Position numbers and translations under genes: made by a program. From assembly GCA_031292305.1 (NCBI GenBank), contig JARLHJ010000024.1:13078-77077 (forward strand): a DNA stretch of 64,000 bases, written 5' to 3'. Each line of letters opens with the position of its first letter. Position 1 is the stretch's first letter. The notes below the pieces were generated by a model, which made no database searches, was not told the DNA's origin, and worked only from the letters and a program-made list of their open reading frames with translations. Of this stretch, positions 35,558-44,822 are shown in pieces. This DNA comes from Candidatus Babeliales bacterium. Its GTDB lineage: Bacteria > Babelota > Babeliae > Babelales > JABDEC01.

Positions 35558-36220
35558 TTAAGTTACTCGACATACAACAACTGCGGTAATTGTTGTTGGT
35601 TTTAATTTAATAAGTTCATTAGCGGCATTTATGAGCGTAGATCCAGTAGTAAATAAATCATCGACTATTAAAATATGCTTTTCTTGAAACATAGTTGAAT
35701 TAATTTTTTTTAATTTAAAAGCATTCTTTAAGTTTTTAGCTCTTTCATCTTTATTTAAAGCTAATTGATACTTGGTGAATTTTTGTCGCTTTAAAATACT
35801 GGAGAGTGGTTTGTTACATTCTTTTGCAATTACTTGGGCAATTACTTCTACTTGATTATACCCACGAGTAATTTGTCTCGTCCAATGTAATGGAATAGGT
35901 ACTATATAATCAAAATCAAGATTTTTAACATTTGTCATTTGCCAAACCAATTGACCTAATTGCTTACTTGCAAGGTAATTTGAACTTTTCTTTGCCAAGA
36001 TTAATGATCTTAATGGTTCTTTATAATCAGAGATTGCAATTACTTTAATTACGTAACCAGCATTAATTTTAATATCAATAGATGTGACAGGGGTAATTTT
36101 TGCAAAGCAACTTTTACAAAGAATTGTTCTTTGTTTTAGTGTCTCCCTGCAACTTGCGCAATATGGAGGTGAGAGTATATAAGAAATCTGTTCAAAAATT
36201 TCGTTAAGTATATTAAGCAT
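35558..36220 (-). CDS. comF: ComF family phosphoribosyltransferase-like protein
   Basis: 220 residues. An N-terminal zinc-ribbon-like CASCRETLKQRTILCKSC (C-x2-C...C-x2-C) near residue 20 precedes a type I phosphoribosyltransferase domain with PIPLHWTRQITRGYNQ near 110 and the PRPP-binding loop HILIVDDLFTTGSTL near 180. ComF supports DNA uptake in competent bacteria; in others its role is unknown. No other competence gene is in the window. It is three bases downstream of a secreted hypothetical protein. Confidence 0.9.
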   Translation of the reverse strand: MLNILNEIFEQISYILSPPYCASCRETLKQRTILCKSCFAKITPVTSIDIKINAGYVIKVIAISDYKEPLRSLILAKKSSNYLASKQLGQLVWQMTNVKNLDFDYIVPIPLHWTRQITRGYNQVEVIAQVIAKECNKPLSSILKRQKFTKYQLALNKDERAKNLKNAFKLKKINSTMFQEKHILIVDDLFTTGSTLINAANELIKLKPTTITAVVVCRVT

Positions 36221-36223
36221 ATT

Positions 36224-36751
36224 TTACTGAATACTGCAGTTATTTTTCTTCTGCAAATTATTACTCGATCTTTTACCTATTTCATAAGAATGAAAATTAC
36301 TTCCCGTATCTTGGGCTAGAGTTACAGAGTATTTAATGTCTTCATCATCGTCAATTGAACCAATTAAACCATATGCCCACGAACCGATTTCACCAGAATT
36401 GAAGTTCCGTCCTCTTTGTCTTACAATTACTAGTTCTCCAGGAATAAAAGTATTTTTTGAATCAATTTTCCAGCCAGCTGCTTTTGCTTCTTGATCATTA
36501 TTAAATGCTAATATTTCGTTAGTAATTTGTATTGTATGTCCAGTATTTGGATTTAATAATTCCCAATATTCCAAAAGAATCTGTGGAATACTATCTGTAT
36601 TAAGATCATCGCTGTATTGCAACTTAGCATGAATCTGTGATAATTGATATCCAGGGAATTTTTTAGGTTTTCCAAACCAATTTTCCTCACTTGCTTGCAG
36701 ACAATTAATCATTAATGCAAAAATTATTAGGCATACTATTTTATTTTTCAT
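36224..36751 (-). CDS. Secreted hypothetical protein
   Basis: 175 residues with signal peptide (KNKIVCLIIFALMINCLQA). The C-terminal half (PGELVIVRQRGRN, then GSWAYGLIGSI and YSVTLAQD) reads like an SH3- or Tudor-like barrel but I cannot assign a family. Ribosome site AAAAGGAATAAAA. The stop lies three bases before the comF start, so comF may depend on its transcript. Confidence 0.55.
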   Translation of the reverse strand: MKNKIVCLIIFALMINCLQASEENWFGKPKKFPGYQLSQIHAKLQYSDDLNTDSIPQILLEYWELLNPNTGHTIQITNEILAFNNDQEAKAAGWKIDSKNTFIPGELVIVRQRGRNFNSGEIGSWAYGLIGSIDDDEDIKYSVTLAQDTGSNFHSYEIGKRSSNNLQKKNNCSIQ

Positions 36752-36926
36752 TTTTATTCCTTTATAAAAACACTTTTATATTTCATAGTGAATTAGTTGT
36801 CTTGTTTATAGCTTAACAAATCAAATATAGAAAAATCAAGAATGTTTTCAGTTTGACGCTAAGTTAATAGTCGGATCAAGGGTTTAGGTGGCAAAAATGT
36901 CCTGCTCGAAGTGAATATTTCGTGAA

Positions 36927-37373
36927 TTAACCATAACGAACATAAAGTTGAAGTAGAATGTTAGATAACAAGCCGGCTGCGATGTCGTCCAATAGTATTC
37001 CAGCCGCGCCAGGTAATTTTTCTATTCTTTTAATACCAAATGGTTTAGTAATATCGAATATTCTAAATAATATAAAGCCTAACAATAGAGTTTTTAGAGT
37101 TACTTTTATAGCAATAAATGTAAATAAGCAGCCAATAAATTCGTCTATTACAACTTCAGCAGGATCGTGTTTTAAAAATTTATTTATAAAATTTATTGAA
37201 AGGTAAGCCAATAAAGTTAAGCACAAAGTTATAATAAAATAATTAATTGAGCCAGTTAGATAAAATAAATAAATGAAAGGCAAAGTAAAAAGGGTAGCCA
37301 TGGTTCCAGGTGCAGGTAGATACCCAATAAAACCAAGTGTCAAAAAATTTAAGACTAATTTATTTGCTTTCAT
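36927..37373 (-). CDS. pgpA: Phosphatidylglycerophosphatase A
   Basis: Dephosphorylates phosphatidylglycerol phosphate, the last step of phosphatidylglycerol synthesis, in the inner membrane. The 148-residue product shows GYLPAPGTMATL near residue 18, DPAEVVIDEFIGC near 72, LFRIFDITKPFGIKRIEKL near 108 and GILLDDIAAGL near 130, all hallmark PgpA segments. Its ATG overlaps the lspA stop by one base (TAATG), so it is the third gene of a pheT-lspA-pgpA operon. Confidence 0.93.
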   Translation of the reverse strand: MKANKLVLNFLTLGFIGYLPAPGTMATLFTLPFIYLFYLTGSINYFIITLCLTLLAYLSINFINKFLKHDPAEVVIDEFIGCLFTFIAIKVTLKTLLLGFILFRIFDITKPFGIKRIEKLPGAAGILLDDIAAGLLSNILLQLYVRYG

Positions 37374-37861
37374 TATATTTTAATTATAGGTTGTTCTGGC
37401 TTTTCCCAGATAGAAGTAATAAACATAATAACAGCACCGATTACAATAGAAAAATCAGCAATATTAAAAGCCGGCCAAGACCAACCATTGCAAGAAAAAA
37501 TTATAAAATCGACAACACCTTTATAAATAACTCTGTCCATAATGTTAGAAATTGCTCCAGAAAGAACTAATATTTCACCAATAACAATTTGATTTTGTTG
37601 TATCTTTTGCCAAGTATGCCAAATTAGAAAAACAGTAATAGTAGTCACTAATAATGTTACAAGAAAAAAAATTAAATTATTTTCTGAATTGAGCATTCCC
37701 CAAGAAATACCGCGATTATAAATTAAATCAAAGTATAAATAATCGTTTACAGGTTGGCATGCTAATTTCCCGTTCACAATTAATTGCTTTGATACACGGT
37801 CCATTAACAATGGGATAATTAAAATAAGGCTATTTAAAAACCAATATAATTTTGAATTCAT
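37373..37861 (-). CDS. lspA: Lipoprotein signal peptidase (signal peptidase II)
   Basis: Cleaves the signal peptide of prolipoproteins in the inner membrane. The 162-residue product has four transmembrane helices and both catalytic aspartates in context: ISNIMDRV near residue 107 and FNIADFSIVIG near 135. DRVSKQLI near residue 21 and YNRGISWG near 48 are also conserved. It overlaps pheT by four bases (ATGA) and pgpA by one. Its presence supports lipoprotein calls in this window, such as the foldase at 34452. Confidence 0.95.
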   Translation of the reverse strand: MNSKLYWFLNSLILIIPLLMDRVSKQLIVNGKLACQPVNDYLYFDLIYNRGISWGMLNSENNLIFFLVTLLVTTITVFLIWHTWQKIQQNQIVIGEILVLSGAISNIMDRVIYKGVVDFIIFSCNGWSWPAFNIADFSIVIGAVIMFITSIWEKPEQPIIKI

Positions 37862-40128
37862 CGTATTTGTGCGCCAACTGTTTTAATTGTTTCTGAAACT
37901 TTATTTATTACAGCATCAATTTCTTCTTTTGATAAAGTTTTATTTTCATCCACTAAATAATACCTCAGAGTAAGAGATTTTTTATTATCCCAATCCGGAT
38001 TTTCAAAATGATCTACTAACTCAACTTTGTAAATTTTAGCGTCCGACTGTGCGATAATATCTGTTACTTGTCTCACTGTTATATTTGATGGAAGTAATAA
38101 ACTTATATCTAGCCATACAGATGGATATTTAGAAATATTTTTAAAGCGTTTTTCGGGTGCTTGTTCTTGTAATAAAAATTGAGCATCTAATTCAAAAATG
38201 AACGCTGAGCCTTCACTTATTTTTTCTAAGAATGATTGCGAAACCATTCCTGCATGTCCAATACTTGTGTCGTTATAAAAGAGCTCTGCTGTTTGGTATT
38301 GGCTATACCAGGGAGAATTATTTTCAGTCTTTTGCCACTTAATATTATCAAAGCCTAAAGCAGTAAATAAACCATTTAAATTTTCTTTGCATTCATAAAA
38401 ATTTACAGGATTTTTTTTATCAAAAAATATTCCAGCCAAAGATTTTTTTTCTATAGCAGTAGTTTTAGAAATTGTGTCCCAAATATTATTAATTTCAAAA
38501 AAACGTAATTTTTGAGGTTGTAATAAGTTTTGTTGGATGTTTTTTAATAAATGTGGAATTAACGAATCAACTAATCTAACCCAGTTTTCAGAAACCGGAC
38601 TAGCAACGCGAGTAGATTGTAGTGGTTGCCAATTTAATTCTTTAATAAAGTTTTCATCATAAAAAGGATAGTTTTGAACTTCATGCATATGGGCGCCAAA
38701 AGCAAGATATTGTTTTATTTTACGCAATCTTCTTGTAGTAAATAAACTATTAGGCTTTATCTGTTTTGCCGGCAATACAAATTCAATATTTGCGTACCCA
38801 AAAAATCTGCCAATTTCTTCAACTATATCTTCAGGTATTGTTATATCTTTGGTTGCTCTAAATGATGGCACTGTAATTTCATAAATTTTATTATCTATTT
38901 TTTTAACTAAAAATTCTAATTTCTCTAAAGTTTCTATAATAAATGTTTCTGTTAATTTGGTTCCAAGTCTTTTTTCTATAAATTCGTGAGCAACTTTTAG
39001 TATTGTTGGCTCAGTTTTTATGCCAAAACTTTGAATTGGATTATTAGAGATATTTATGTGATGCATAGACAAAATTTTAATAAATCTTTCTATTGCTAGA
39101 ATATTTTGTTCTGGGTCTAAACTTTTTTCAAAGCGTGCAGATGCTTCGGTTCGTTTTTTAACTATTGTAGACGTTTTTCTAATTGTTGCTGAATCAAAGT
39201 TAGCAGATTCAATTAGCAATGCAGTTGTGTTGTTATCAACTTCGCTATTTATGCCACCCATGATACCTGCAAGTGCTACAGGTTTTTGTGCATCTGCAAT
39301 TACTAAGTCATGCGCTGTTAATTCTATTGTTTCATTATCTAATAAAGTTATTTTTTCGCCTACTTTTGCAAATCTAGGTCCAATTTTTTGAGATATTTTA
39401 TTAGCATCAAAAGCGTGCATAGGTTGACTAATGTCAAACATTACATAATTAGTTGTATCAACTACTAAATTTATGGGCCTGCTATCAATTTTTGCTAATC
39501 TAGCTGCCATGAAAAGTGATGAAGATTGTATTTTAATTTCCGGAATAGAATAAGTAGCAAATTTTTTACAAGCGCCATTTTCTATTAATTCTTCAGATTC
39601 TATGATATTTGGTTTAATAATAAAATTATCTAAAGGCTTTAAAGGCAAATTAAATATTGCAGCTATTTCACGCGCAAAGCCTCTATGTCCCCATAAATCT
39701 GGTCTATTAGTTATAGATTTATTATCCAGTTCTAAAATATAGTCTTGTGTCTCCAGTTGGCTACGCCAAGCAGAAATATCTGGTATGCATAGATCCGGCA
39801 CTAGGCCTTCTTTTTCTGATCCTAAGTCAACTAATGTGACCCATGCAAATTTGTCATCAATTTTTTTTACTAGAAATAAATCGCCTTCTTTTGCATCTAA
39901 TCTATTAGAAAGTTCTATTGTTTTATTTAAGTCTACAATACTTAGTGAGATTTTATCATTTACTTCTTTTACTTTTGCAAGTTCAAAGTTTTTTACGTCA
40001 ATATCTATTTTTTTAAAAGCTTCTATTTCAGCTGTTATGCTATTAATTTTCTTTATTATTTCTTCAACTGGTATTGATTTCCAATCTGCATTGATATGGT
40101 CAAATATCCAAGAAAGTGAAAGTTTCAT
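37858..40128 (-). CDS. pheT: Phenylalanyl-tRNA synthetase beta subunit
   Basis: Forms the alpha2-beta2 enzyme that charges tRNA-Phe. The 756-residue product has SITNRPDLWGHRGFAREIAA near 135, a B3/B4 editing region with VDTTNYVMFDISQPMHAFDA near 220, a B5 domain (about 370-440) ending in DIVEEIGRFFGY, and the C-terminal anticodon-binding fold (KYPSVWLDISLLLP onward, about 665-756). The N-terminal EMAP-like tRNA-binding region (35-130) is short and diverged. The partner pheS is not in the window. First gene of the pheT-lspA-pgpA operon. Confidence 0.95.
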   Translation of the reverse strand: MKLSLSWIFDHINADWKSIPVEEIIKKINSITAEIEAFKKIDIDVKNFELAKVKEVNDKISLSIVDLNKTIELSNRLDAKEGDLFLVKKIDDKFAWVTLVDLGSEKEGLVPDLCIPDISAWRSQLETQDYILELDNKSITNRPDLWGHRGFAREIAAIFNLPLKPLDNFIIKPNIIESEELIENGACKKFATYSIPEIKIQSSSLFMAARLAKIDSRPINLVVDTTNYVMFDISQPMHAFDANKISQKIGPRFAKVGEKITLLDNETIELTAHDLVIADAQKPVALAGIMGGINSEVDNNTTALLIESANFDSATIRKTSTIVKKRTEASARFEKSLDPEQNILAIERFIKILSMHHINISNNPIQSFGIKTEPTILKVAHEFIEKRLGTKLTETFIIETLEKLEFLVKKIDNKIYEITVPSFRATKDITIPEDIVEEIGRFFGYANIEFVLPAKQIKPNSLFTTRRLRKIKQYLAFGAHMHEVQNYPFYDENFIKELNWQPLQSTRVASPVSENWVRLVDSLIPHLLKNIQQNLLQPQKLRFFEINNIWDTISKTTAIEKKSLAGIFFDKKNPVNFYECKENLNGLFTALGFDNIKWQKTENNSPWYSQYQTAELFYNDTSIGHAGMVSQSFLEKISEGSAFIFELDAQFLLQEQAPEKRFKNISKYPSVWLDISLLLPSNITVRQVTDIIAQSDAKIYKVELVDHFENPDWDNKKSLTLRYYLVDENKTLSKEEIDAVINKVSETIKTVGAQIR

Positions 40129-40153
40129 TGTTTATATATCCTATATTTTTCCC

Positions 40154-40195
40154 GGTCACCCTGAGCGAGAAATTTATTTCGAGTCGAATGGGTTA
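40154..40195. repeat. REP-like extragenic element
   Basis: Holds TCACCCTGAGCGAGAAAT, then TTTCGAGTCGAATGGGT, an imperfect inverted repeat. The core TCA(C/T)CCTGAGC is shared with 33446-33485. It lies just upstream of pheT. Confidence 0.4.
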
Positions 40196-40326
40196 AATTG
40201 TTAATTTAATAATATAGGTAAATTGCAATTGCTGCAATTTTGCATTTTTATTGTTTTTTGTATATTAGATATTTTAACGTTTAAAAAAAGATACATGCCG
40301 ATGGATTAAAGGGTGTAGTAAAAGAT

Positions 40327-40360
40327 ATAGGGCAATTTGTTTTTAAGCAAATTGCCCTAT
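40327..40360. terminator. Long perfect hairpin, probable terminator
   Basis: 13-bp perfect inverted repeat (ATAGGGCAATTTG / CAAATTGCCCTAT) with an 8-base loop, six bases past the stop of the gene at 40366. The following tract is only moderately T-rich in either direction. Confidence 0.55.
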
Positions 40361-40365
40361 TTATA

Positions 40366-41109
40366 TTATGAATAAATATCTAAGTGATTGCCACTTGAAC
40401 TTTTCTTCAATTTGGGTAATTTTTTTTGTATGTTTTTTATTAAATTTAATTCTTTTACATTGAGTGCCGAATTTAAGTGTCTATCATTCAGTATAGTAAA
40501 TATTAGTTCATTAATTTTGTTAGATAGATTTAATCTTTCCTGGCAATTATTATTTTTATAAAATACATCATAATAAATTTGTGCTAAAAAAAATTTAGCT
40601 ATTATATTTTCTACAGAAGTTTCGCAATCATTATGTCCTGGGTTTAGACAATTTTTAATTCTAAAATAGTTGTGTGATTCACAAACTAGTTCAAAATAAA
40701 ATTTAGCTTGATCCATTTCAGTTTTACCGTTAGGTACAAATTTACCTTGATGCGTATCAAAATTCCAGGAGAATTTTAATTTGTCATGATCTGATAATTT
40801 ACAATGCTTATAAAAAAACATTTTGCCTAATGTAAGATAAGCTGAGATTGCCAATTTATTATCTACAGCTAATTGAATGCCTGCTTCAAGATTTTTATTT
40901 GCTTTTTCAAATTGACCGTTTAAATAATAATAAGAACCTAGTTCGATTAATAACGATCCAAGCTGTGAAGGGTTATCTTTATTCTCATTTATTTCTTTAA
41001 TTAATCTTTTTTCGCAACAATCTTCTATTTCAACATCTTTCATTTCAGATGCAAATTGGTTAGAACAAGCTAACAATCCTAATATAATAGCCATTTTTTT
41101 CATATTCAT
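40366..41109 (-). CDS. Secreted TPR-type protein
   Basis: 247 residues from ATG 41109, which follows AGGGATTTT as in neighbouring secreted genes; ATG 41103 is also possible, and the longer frame from 41193 lacks a ribosome site. Signal peptide MKKMAIILGLLACSNQFAS. TPR-like helices include LLIELGSYYYLNGQFEKANK and LAISAYLTLGKMFFYKH. Cysteines in FELVCESHNYFRIKNCLNPG and the DCC pair are a local oddity and may form disulfides outside the cytoplasm. No known family. Confidence 0.6.
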   Translation of the reverse strand: MNMKKMAIILGLLACSNQFASEMKDVEIEDCCEKRLIKEINENKDNPSQLGSLLIELGSYYYLNGQFEKANKNLEAGIQLAVDNKLAISAYLTLGKMFFYKHCKLSDHDKLKFSWNFDTHQGKFVPNGKTEMDQAKFYFELVCESHNYFRIKNCLNPGHNDCETSVENIIAKFFLAQIYYDVFYKNNNCQERLNLSNKINELIFTILNDRHLNSALNVKELNLIKNIQKKLPKLKKSSSGNHLDIYS

Positions 41110-41248
41110 AAAATCCCTAATTTTGTAATTCTTGCCTACCTTTAAAAACGCTACGTTTAATTCTAATTGTATATTAAGTTGTGATATGGTCAAGAACTAT
41201 TGCTTTTAGATATATAGACTATGTAAAATATCTAAAAATTGGATTTTT

Positions 41249-41959
41249 ATGAGAAGCTATTTAGTCTTATTACTATTTTTGAATGGATTTGTAATGGCAG
41301 CAAAAAAAGATTTATTAAAAGAATATAAACAAAAGCGTGATTTTAAAAAAACCACTGAGCCACAAGGCTTGAAAAAAGTTAAATTAAAACATCCAATATA
41401 CGTTATTCAAAAACATAATGCTAGCCACTTGCACTATGATTTGCGCTTAGAAATTGATGGAGTTTTAAAATCCTGGGCCGTGCCAAAAGGTCCATCATTA
41501 GATCCAGATGTTAAAAGATTAGCAGTGGAAACGGAAGATCATCCGATAGATTATGCAGATTTTGAAGGCGTAATACCAGAAGGTTATGGTGCAGGAACAG
41601 TAATGGTTTGGGATATAGGCACATTTAAAAATTTAAAACCAGATCAAGATATAAAAGAAGATTATGAAAATGGCAAACTTGAAGTATTTCTTGAGGGTGA
41701 AAAATTAACGGGCGCTTTTGTGTTAATAAAAACCCATTTGCCTGGCAGTGGCAAAGCCAACTGGTTACTTAAAAAAATGGATGATGAGCACGCCAGTTTA
41801 AAAAAGAATCCTGTAGGTACTCAATATAAATCAGTGCTTAGTAATCGAACTACTGCTCAAATTACAAAAGAGTCACAAAATGATCTGTCGTTAATGCGAA
41901 AAATAATAAAAAAAGTTAGTAAAACCATTGAAAACACTAAAAAAAAACTAAAATTATGA
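41249..41959 (+). CDS. LigD-type 3'-phosphoesterase domain protein
   Basis: 236 residues. Matches the phosphoesterase (PE) module of DNA ligase D, which trims 3' ends during end joining: [13 protein letters not shown] near 26, the catalytic [20 protein letters not shown] near 52, [11 protein letters not shown] near 76, and [19 protein letters not shown] near 104. The first 15 residues ([17 protein letters not shown]) look like a signal peptide, which would be strange for a DNA-repair enzyme; ATG 41294 would give a cytoplasmic protein. It overlaps the LigD polymerase gene by four bases (ATGA). Confidence 0.88.
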   Translation: MRSYLVLLLFLNGFVMAAKKDLLKEYKQKRDFKKTTEPQGLKKVKLKHPIYVIQKHNASHLHYDLRLEIDGVLKSWAVPKGPSLDPDVKRLAVETEDHPIDYADFEGVIPEGYGAGTVMVWDIGTFKNLKPDQDIKEDYENGKLEVFLEGEKLTGAFVLIKTHLPGSGKANWLLKKMDDEHASLKKNPVGTQYKSVLSNRTTAQITKESQNDLSLMRKIIKKVSKTIENTKKKLKL

Positions 41960-42846
41960 AAAATCCAAATATAATAAAGGTAGGAAAGTACACAGTTCAA
42001 TTCACAAATCAAGATAAAATCTTCTTTCCTGACGATAAAATAACAAAGGGCGATATAATACAATATTATGATCAAATAGCGCCCTATATGCTTAAATATA
42101 CAAAAAATAGAGCATTAACAATGTTGCGTTACCCACATGGAATTACGCAAGAAGGTTTTTATCACAAAGATGCGCCAGACTATTTCCCAGATTGGATAAA
42201 GAGATTTGTAGATATAAACGGTGAGGATAAAAAGGTACATTATGTAGTTGCCAATAATGCAGCAACATTAGTTTATTTAGCTAATTTTGGTTGTCTAATC
42301 CCGCATTTATGGTTAAGCAAAATAGATAAACCAAATTACCCAGACAGAATGATTTTTGATTTAGATCCATCAGATGATAAAAGCTTTAAACGCATTATGG
42401 AAACTGCAAAAGCTTTCAAAAAAATTATAGAAGAACATAATCTTGTGCCATTTGTAATGTCTACAGGCTCGCGAGGATTACATGTAGTAGTGCCAATAAA
42501 ACGTACAAAAACATTTGACGAGGTTAAAAAATTTGCTCAATATTTGGCTCAAAAATTAATAGAAAAAGATCCTGAACATTTGACTATGGAAATACGTAAG
42601 AATAAACGCGGTACACGCATTTTTATAGATACGCTTCGTAATGGGTATGGGGCAACTGCTGTAGCTCCCTATGCAGTTCGTGCAAAACCAGGCGCGCCCG
42701 TAGCATTTCCATTAGAATGGAATGAATTGAACGCTAAATTAACGCCGACTAAATATAATATTTTCACTATTTTTAAACGGCTAGATAAAGTTGGTGATAT
42801 TTGGAAAAATATAGATAAACAAGCTAAAGCAATACCACGTTATTAA
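41956..42846 (+). CDS. LigD-type polymerase/primase domain protein
   Basis: 296 residues, an archaeo-eukaryotic primase-fold polymerase as in the Pol module of LigD, which adds nucleotides during non-homologous end joining. Visible motifs: [10 protein letters not shown] near 54 with [25 protein letters not shown] near 133 (catalytic aspartates), [13 protein letters not shown] near 170 and [22 protein letters not shown] near 216. In standard LigD the Pol, PE and ligase modules are fused; here Pol and PE are separate overlapping genes and no ligase module or Ku gene is next to them. Confidence 0.92.
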   Translation: MKNPNIIKVGKYTVQFTNQDKIFFPDDKITKGDIIQYYDQIAPYMLKYTKNRALTMLRYPHGITQEGFYHKDAPDYFPDWIKRFVDINGEDKKVHYVVANNAATLVYLANFGCLIPHLWLSKIDKPNYPDRMIFDLDPSDDKSFKRIMETAKAFKKIIEEHNLVPFVMSTGSRGLHVVVPIKRTKTFDEVKKFAQYLAQKLIEKDPEHLTMEIRKNKRGTRIFIDTLRNGYGATAVAPYAVRAKPGAPVAFPLEWNELNAKLTPTKYNIFTIFKRLDKVGDIWKNIDKQAKAIPRY

Positions 42847-42992
42847 CAGCGCGCGCAATTACTAAAATTAAAATTTCAACTATTCAAACAACCCTGGGTT
42901 TTGGCTACAGTTGCTAAAATTTCACATTCCTATATAATGATATCTTGTGTAATGTACTTACAAGTTTAATTAATACCAAAGATTGGTTATAA

Positions 42993-43331
42993 ATGAAATT
43001 AAATAATTTAGTTTTTAGTTTGTTGCTTATCTCAAGTTCTTTAAGCGTTAATGCAGATGAAATAATTGATAATGATAATGAAATTGAATTAGTAGCTGAT
43101 TCGTCAGATTCAGAACTAGAAATAATGCCAGACACATGTGATACCGAAGAAGATTTTGATGCTAAAAGTTCAATGCTTGAAAATATAACTGATAAAGCTT
43201 CAATGCTAATCTTAATGAGTGTGGTGCCTGCTGTATTGGATTTAAAAGAATTTTCTAAAAAACATTCAACGGTAATAGCGTTGTTATCTGCTGCTGCAAC
43301 TTATAAGTTAGTTAAAAATAATTTAAAATAA
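42993..43331 (+). CDS. Small secreted acidic protein with C-terminal hydrophobic helices
   Basis: 112 residues: signal peptide KLNNLVFSLLLISSSLSVNA, an acidic stretch (about 22-60, rich in Asp, Glu and Ser), and a C-terminal part with two hydrophobic helices (SMLILMSVVPAVLDL and VIALLSAAATYKLVKNNLK). The ending resembles the C-termini of the small proteins at 43882 and 44311 (A-A-Y/T-Y-K-L-L/V). Function unknown. Confidence 0.55.
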   Translation: MKLNNLVFSLLLISSSLSVNADEIIDNDNEIELVADSSDSELEIMPDTCDTEEDFDAKSSMLENITDKASMLILMSVVPAVLDLKEFSKKHSTVIALLSAAATYKLVKNNLK

Positions 43332-43335
43332 TAAA

Positions 43336-43657
43336 TCACTCTGATTTATTTAAACTTTCATCAATTGCTTCAATAGCCTTGGTATTTTTAGTGGTATCAA
43401 TAGTTACGCTTTTCAATTTACTATTGGTACCATTCAAATAAAATGTTAAATCAGCCATTTGGTTAGTTAAATATATTAAACATTCTGCTATTAATTTATT
43501 ATTTTCACCTTGTTTTAATAGGTGCTCAATATTTGCATTAAATTGTTTGGTATTAATATAATAAAGCTTTTCTCTATAATTAAGCTCTGTTTGGGTATCC
43601 ATTTCTGAGCCATAAGTTTTTAAAACAAATATAAGCAAAAATATTATTTTTTTTCAT
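43336..43657 (-). pseudogene. Small secreted protein, signal peptide frameshifted in an A8 run
   Basis: The open frame (TTG at 43638 to 43336, about 100 residues) begins in the middle of a signal peptide: LIFVLKTYGSE. The upstream ATG at 43657, with a good AAAGGAA site, is one base out of frame because of eight consecutive A (43647-43654 on the plus strand as T). With seven A the protein would start MKKIIFLLIFVLKTYGSE, a normal signal peptide for this genome. It is either a broken gene, a sequencing error, or a case of transcriptional slippage. The mature part is helical with no known domain. Confidence 0.6.
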
Positions 43658-43881
43658 GAACTTTTTCCTTTAATTAAAAATTAAAATATTAGTTACTATA
43701 ATAAGAATTTTCGTAAAATGGGCAATAAAATCGTATAAACAAAAAATTCGATCCTTTTTGTGACGCATATAATTATTACAGATATGCAATTCTTAGCTTT
43801 TTTGACCTGTTGAATGTTTCTATGGATGTGTTAAAATTATGAATAATAGGATAGTTTTTACTCATAAATAGAAGGTTTAAG

Positions 43882-44247
43882 ATGAAAATCAAAAGTTTAA
43901 TGTTAAGTTTATTAGTTGCAGGTTCATTTGTTAGTTCAGCAAATGCTGGAATAAAAGAACAAATATTAGAAAATTGTACGCAAAAAAATGCTGGTTTAGG
44001 TTTGGTAAGTGCAATAATAGCTTATTGCATTGTTCCTAAAAATTGGATAGCTGAAGGATTTGAACACAGTTATAAATATGATTCTAGTAAAGAAGAATAT
44101 ATGGATGATTACGGTCAAATTTTGCCTAGAAAAATGTATCCTCTCCATCGTATGCAGCAAGAAGGTAAGGCGAAATTAACAACTCTATCTTTAAGGGCAG
44201 TGGCATTCTTTGCAGCATATAAATTATTACAAAAAGTTCTTTGTTAA
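43882..44247 (+). CDS. Small secreted/membrane protein (family C, copy 1)
   Basis: 121 residues with signal peptide KIKSLMLSLLVAGSFVSSANA. It has two hydrophobic segments: AGLGLVSAIIAYCIVPKNW (about 36-54) and LSLRAVAFFAAYKLLQKV at the C-terminus, with a polar loop between. The gene at 44311 is a clear paralogue and shares signal peptide and topology. Function unknown; a two-helix envelope protein is the best description. A hairpin terminator follows. Confidence 0.6.
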   Translation: MKIKSLMLSLLVAGSFVSSANAGIKEQILENCTQKNAGLGLVSAIIAYCIVPKNWIAEGFEHSYKYDSSKEEYMDDYGQILPRKMYPLHRMQQEGKAKLTTLSLRAVAFFAAYKLLQKVLC

Positions 44248-44267
44248 TTTTAATAATAAAACATAAG

Positions 44268-44294
44268 AGGTGATCTAAAAAATCACCTTTCTTT
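44268..44294 (+). terminator. Short hairpin terminator
   Basis: AGGTGAT / ATCACCT stem with a 7-base loop followed by TTCTTT, between the two family C genes. Confidence 0.6.
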
Positions 44295-44310
44295 AATAAG
44301 AAGGTTCCAG

Positions 44311-44751
44311 ATGAAAATTAAAAGGTTAATATTAAGTTTACTAGTTACAGGTTCAATTGTTAGTTCAGCAAATGCTGCGCAAGTGGCCTATGCAACAAAT
44401 TCAGCTACTAATCCAATATCAGATATGGTTGACAGCGTAAAAGATTGTTTATGGTCAAATAACCAATTTATTAGAAGAAATCCTGGGAATTGCCCACCGT
44501 GTAAAGTAGGTTTAGCTTTAGCAAGTGCTTTAATTTCTTATTTGGTTGTTCCAAGCAAAACTATAAACAAAATGTTTGGTGTTCCAGAAAAATCTGATTT
44601 GGATAATTATATAATGAGTAATGCAAGAAGACATCATGAAAATATGAAAAAAACCAAAGCTAATTTATTAATTTTAACTTTAAGAGCAGCAGGAACAGTT
44701 GCAGCATATAGAATATTGAATAGTGTTGCATGGTATAAATTACTTCAATAA
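44311..44751 (+). CDS. Small secreted/membrane protein (family C, copy 2)
   Basis: 146 residues. Signal peptide KIKRLILSLLVTGSIVSSANA differs from copy 1 at only a few positions. Hydrophobic segments KVGLALASALISYLVVPSKT and ILTLRAAGTVAAYRILN align with those of copy 1. An inserted Cys/Pro patch (NPGNCPPCKVG) precedes the first helix. Followed by a long terminator that runs into the 3' end of the convergent toxin gene. Confidence 0.6.
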   Translation: MKIKRLILSLLVTGSIVSSANAAQVAYATNSATNPISDMVDSVKDCLWSNNQFIRRNPGNCPPCKVGLALASALISYLVVPSKTINKMFGVPEKSDLDNYIMSNARRHHENMKKTKANLLILTLRAAGTVAAYRILNSVAWYKLLQ

Positions 44752-44768
44752 TTAGTTCAACCAAAAAT

Positions 44769-44822
44769 ATTAATCCCATTTAATTGCACAATTAATTAGC
44801 AATTAAGTGGGATAATTTTTTT
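44769..44822 (+). terminator. Rho-independent terminator of family C copy 2
   Basis: About 17-bp stem (arms 44769-44787 and 44799-44816, one bulge and one wobble) followed by seven T. The right arm overlaps the last codons of the convergent toxin gene at 44792. Confidence 0.8.

Noticed and set aside
35558-36220. ComF as sign of a competence operon
   Set aside because: No other competence or type IV pilus gene is present; comF is widely conserved in non-competent bacteria.
40327-40360. Hairpin as an operator or attachment site
   Set aside because: Position right after a stop codon and the stem-loop shape fit a terminator better; no second copy in the window.
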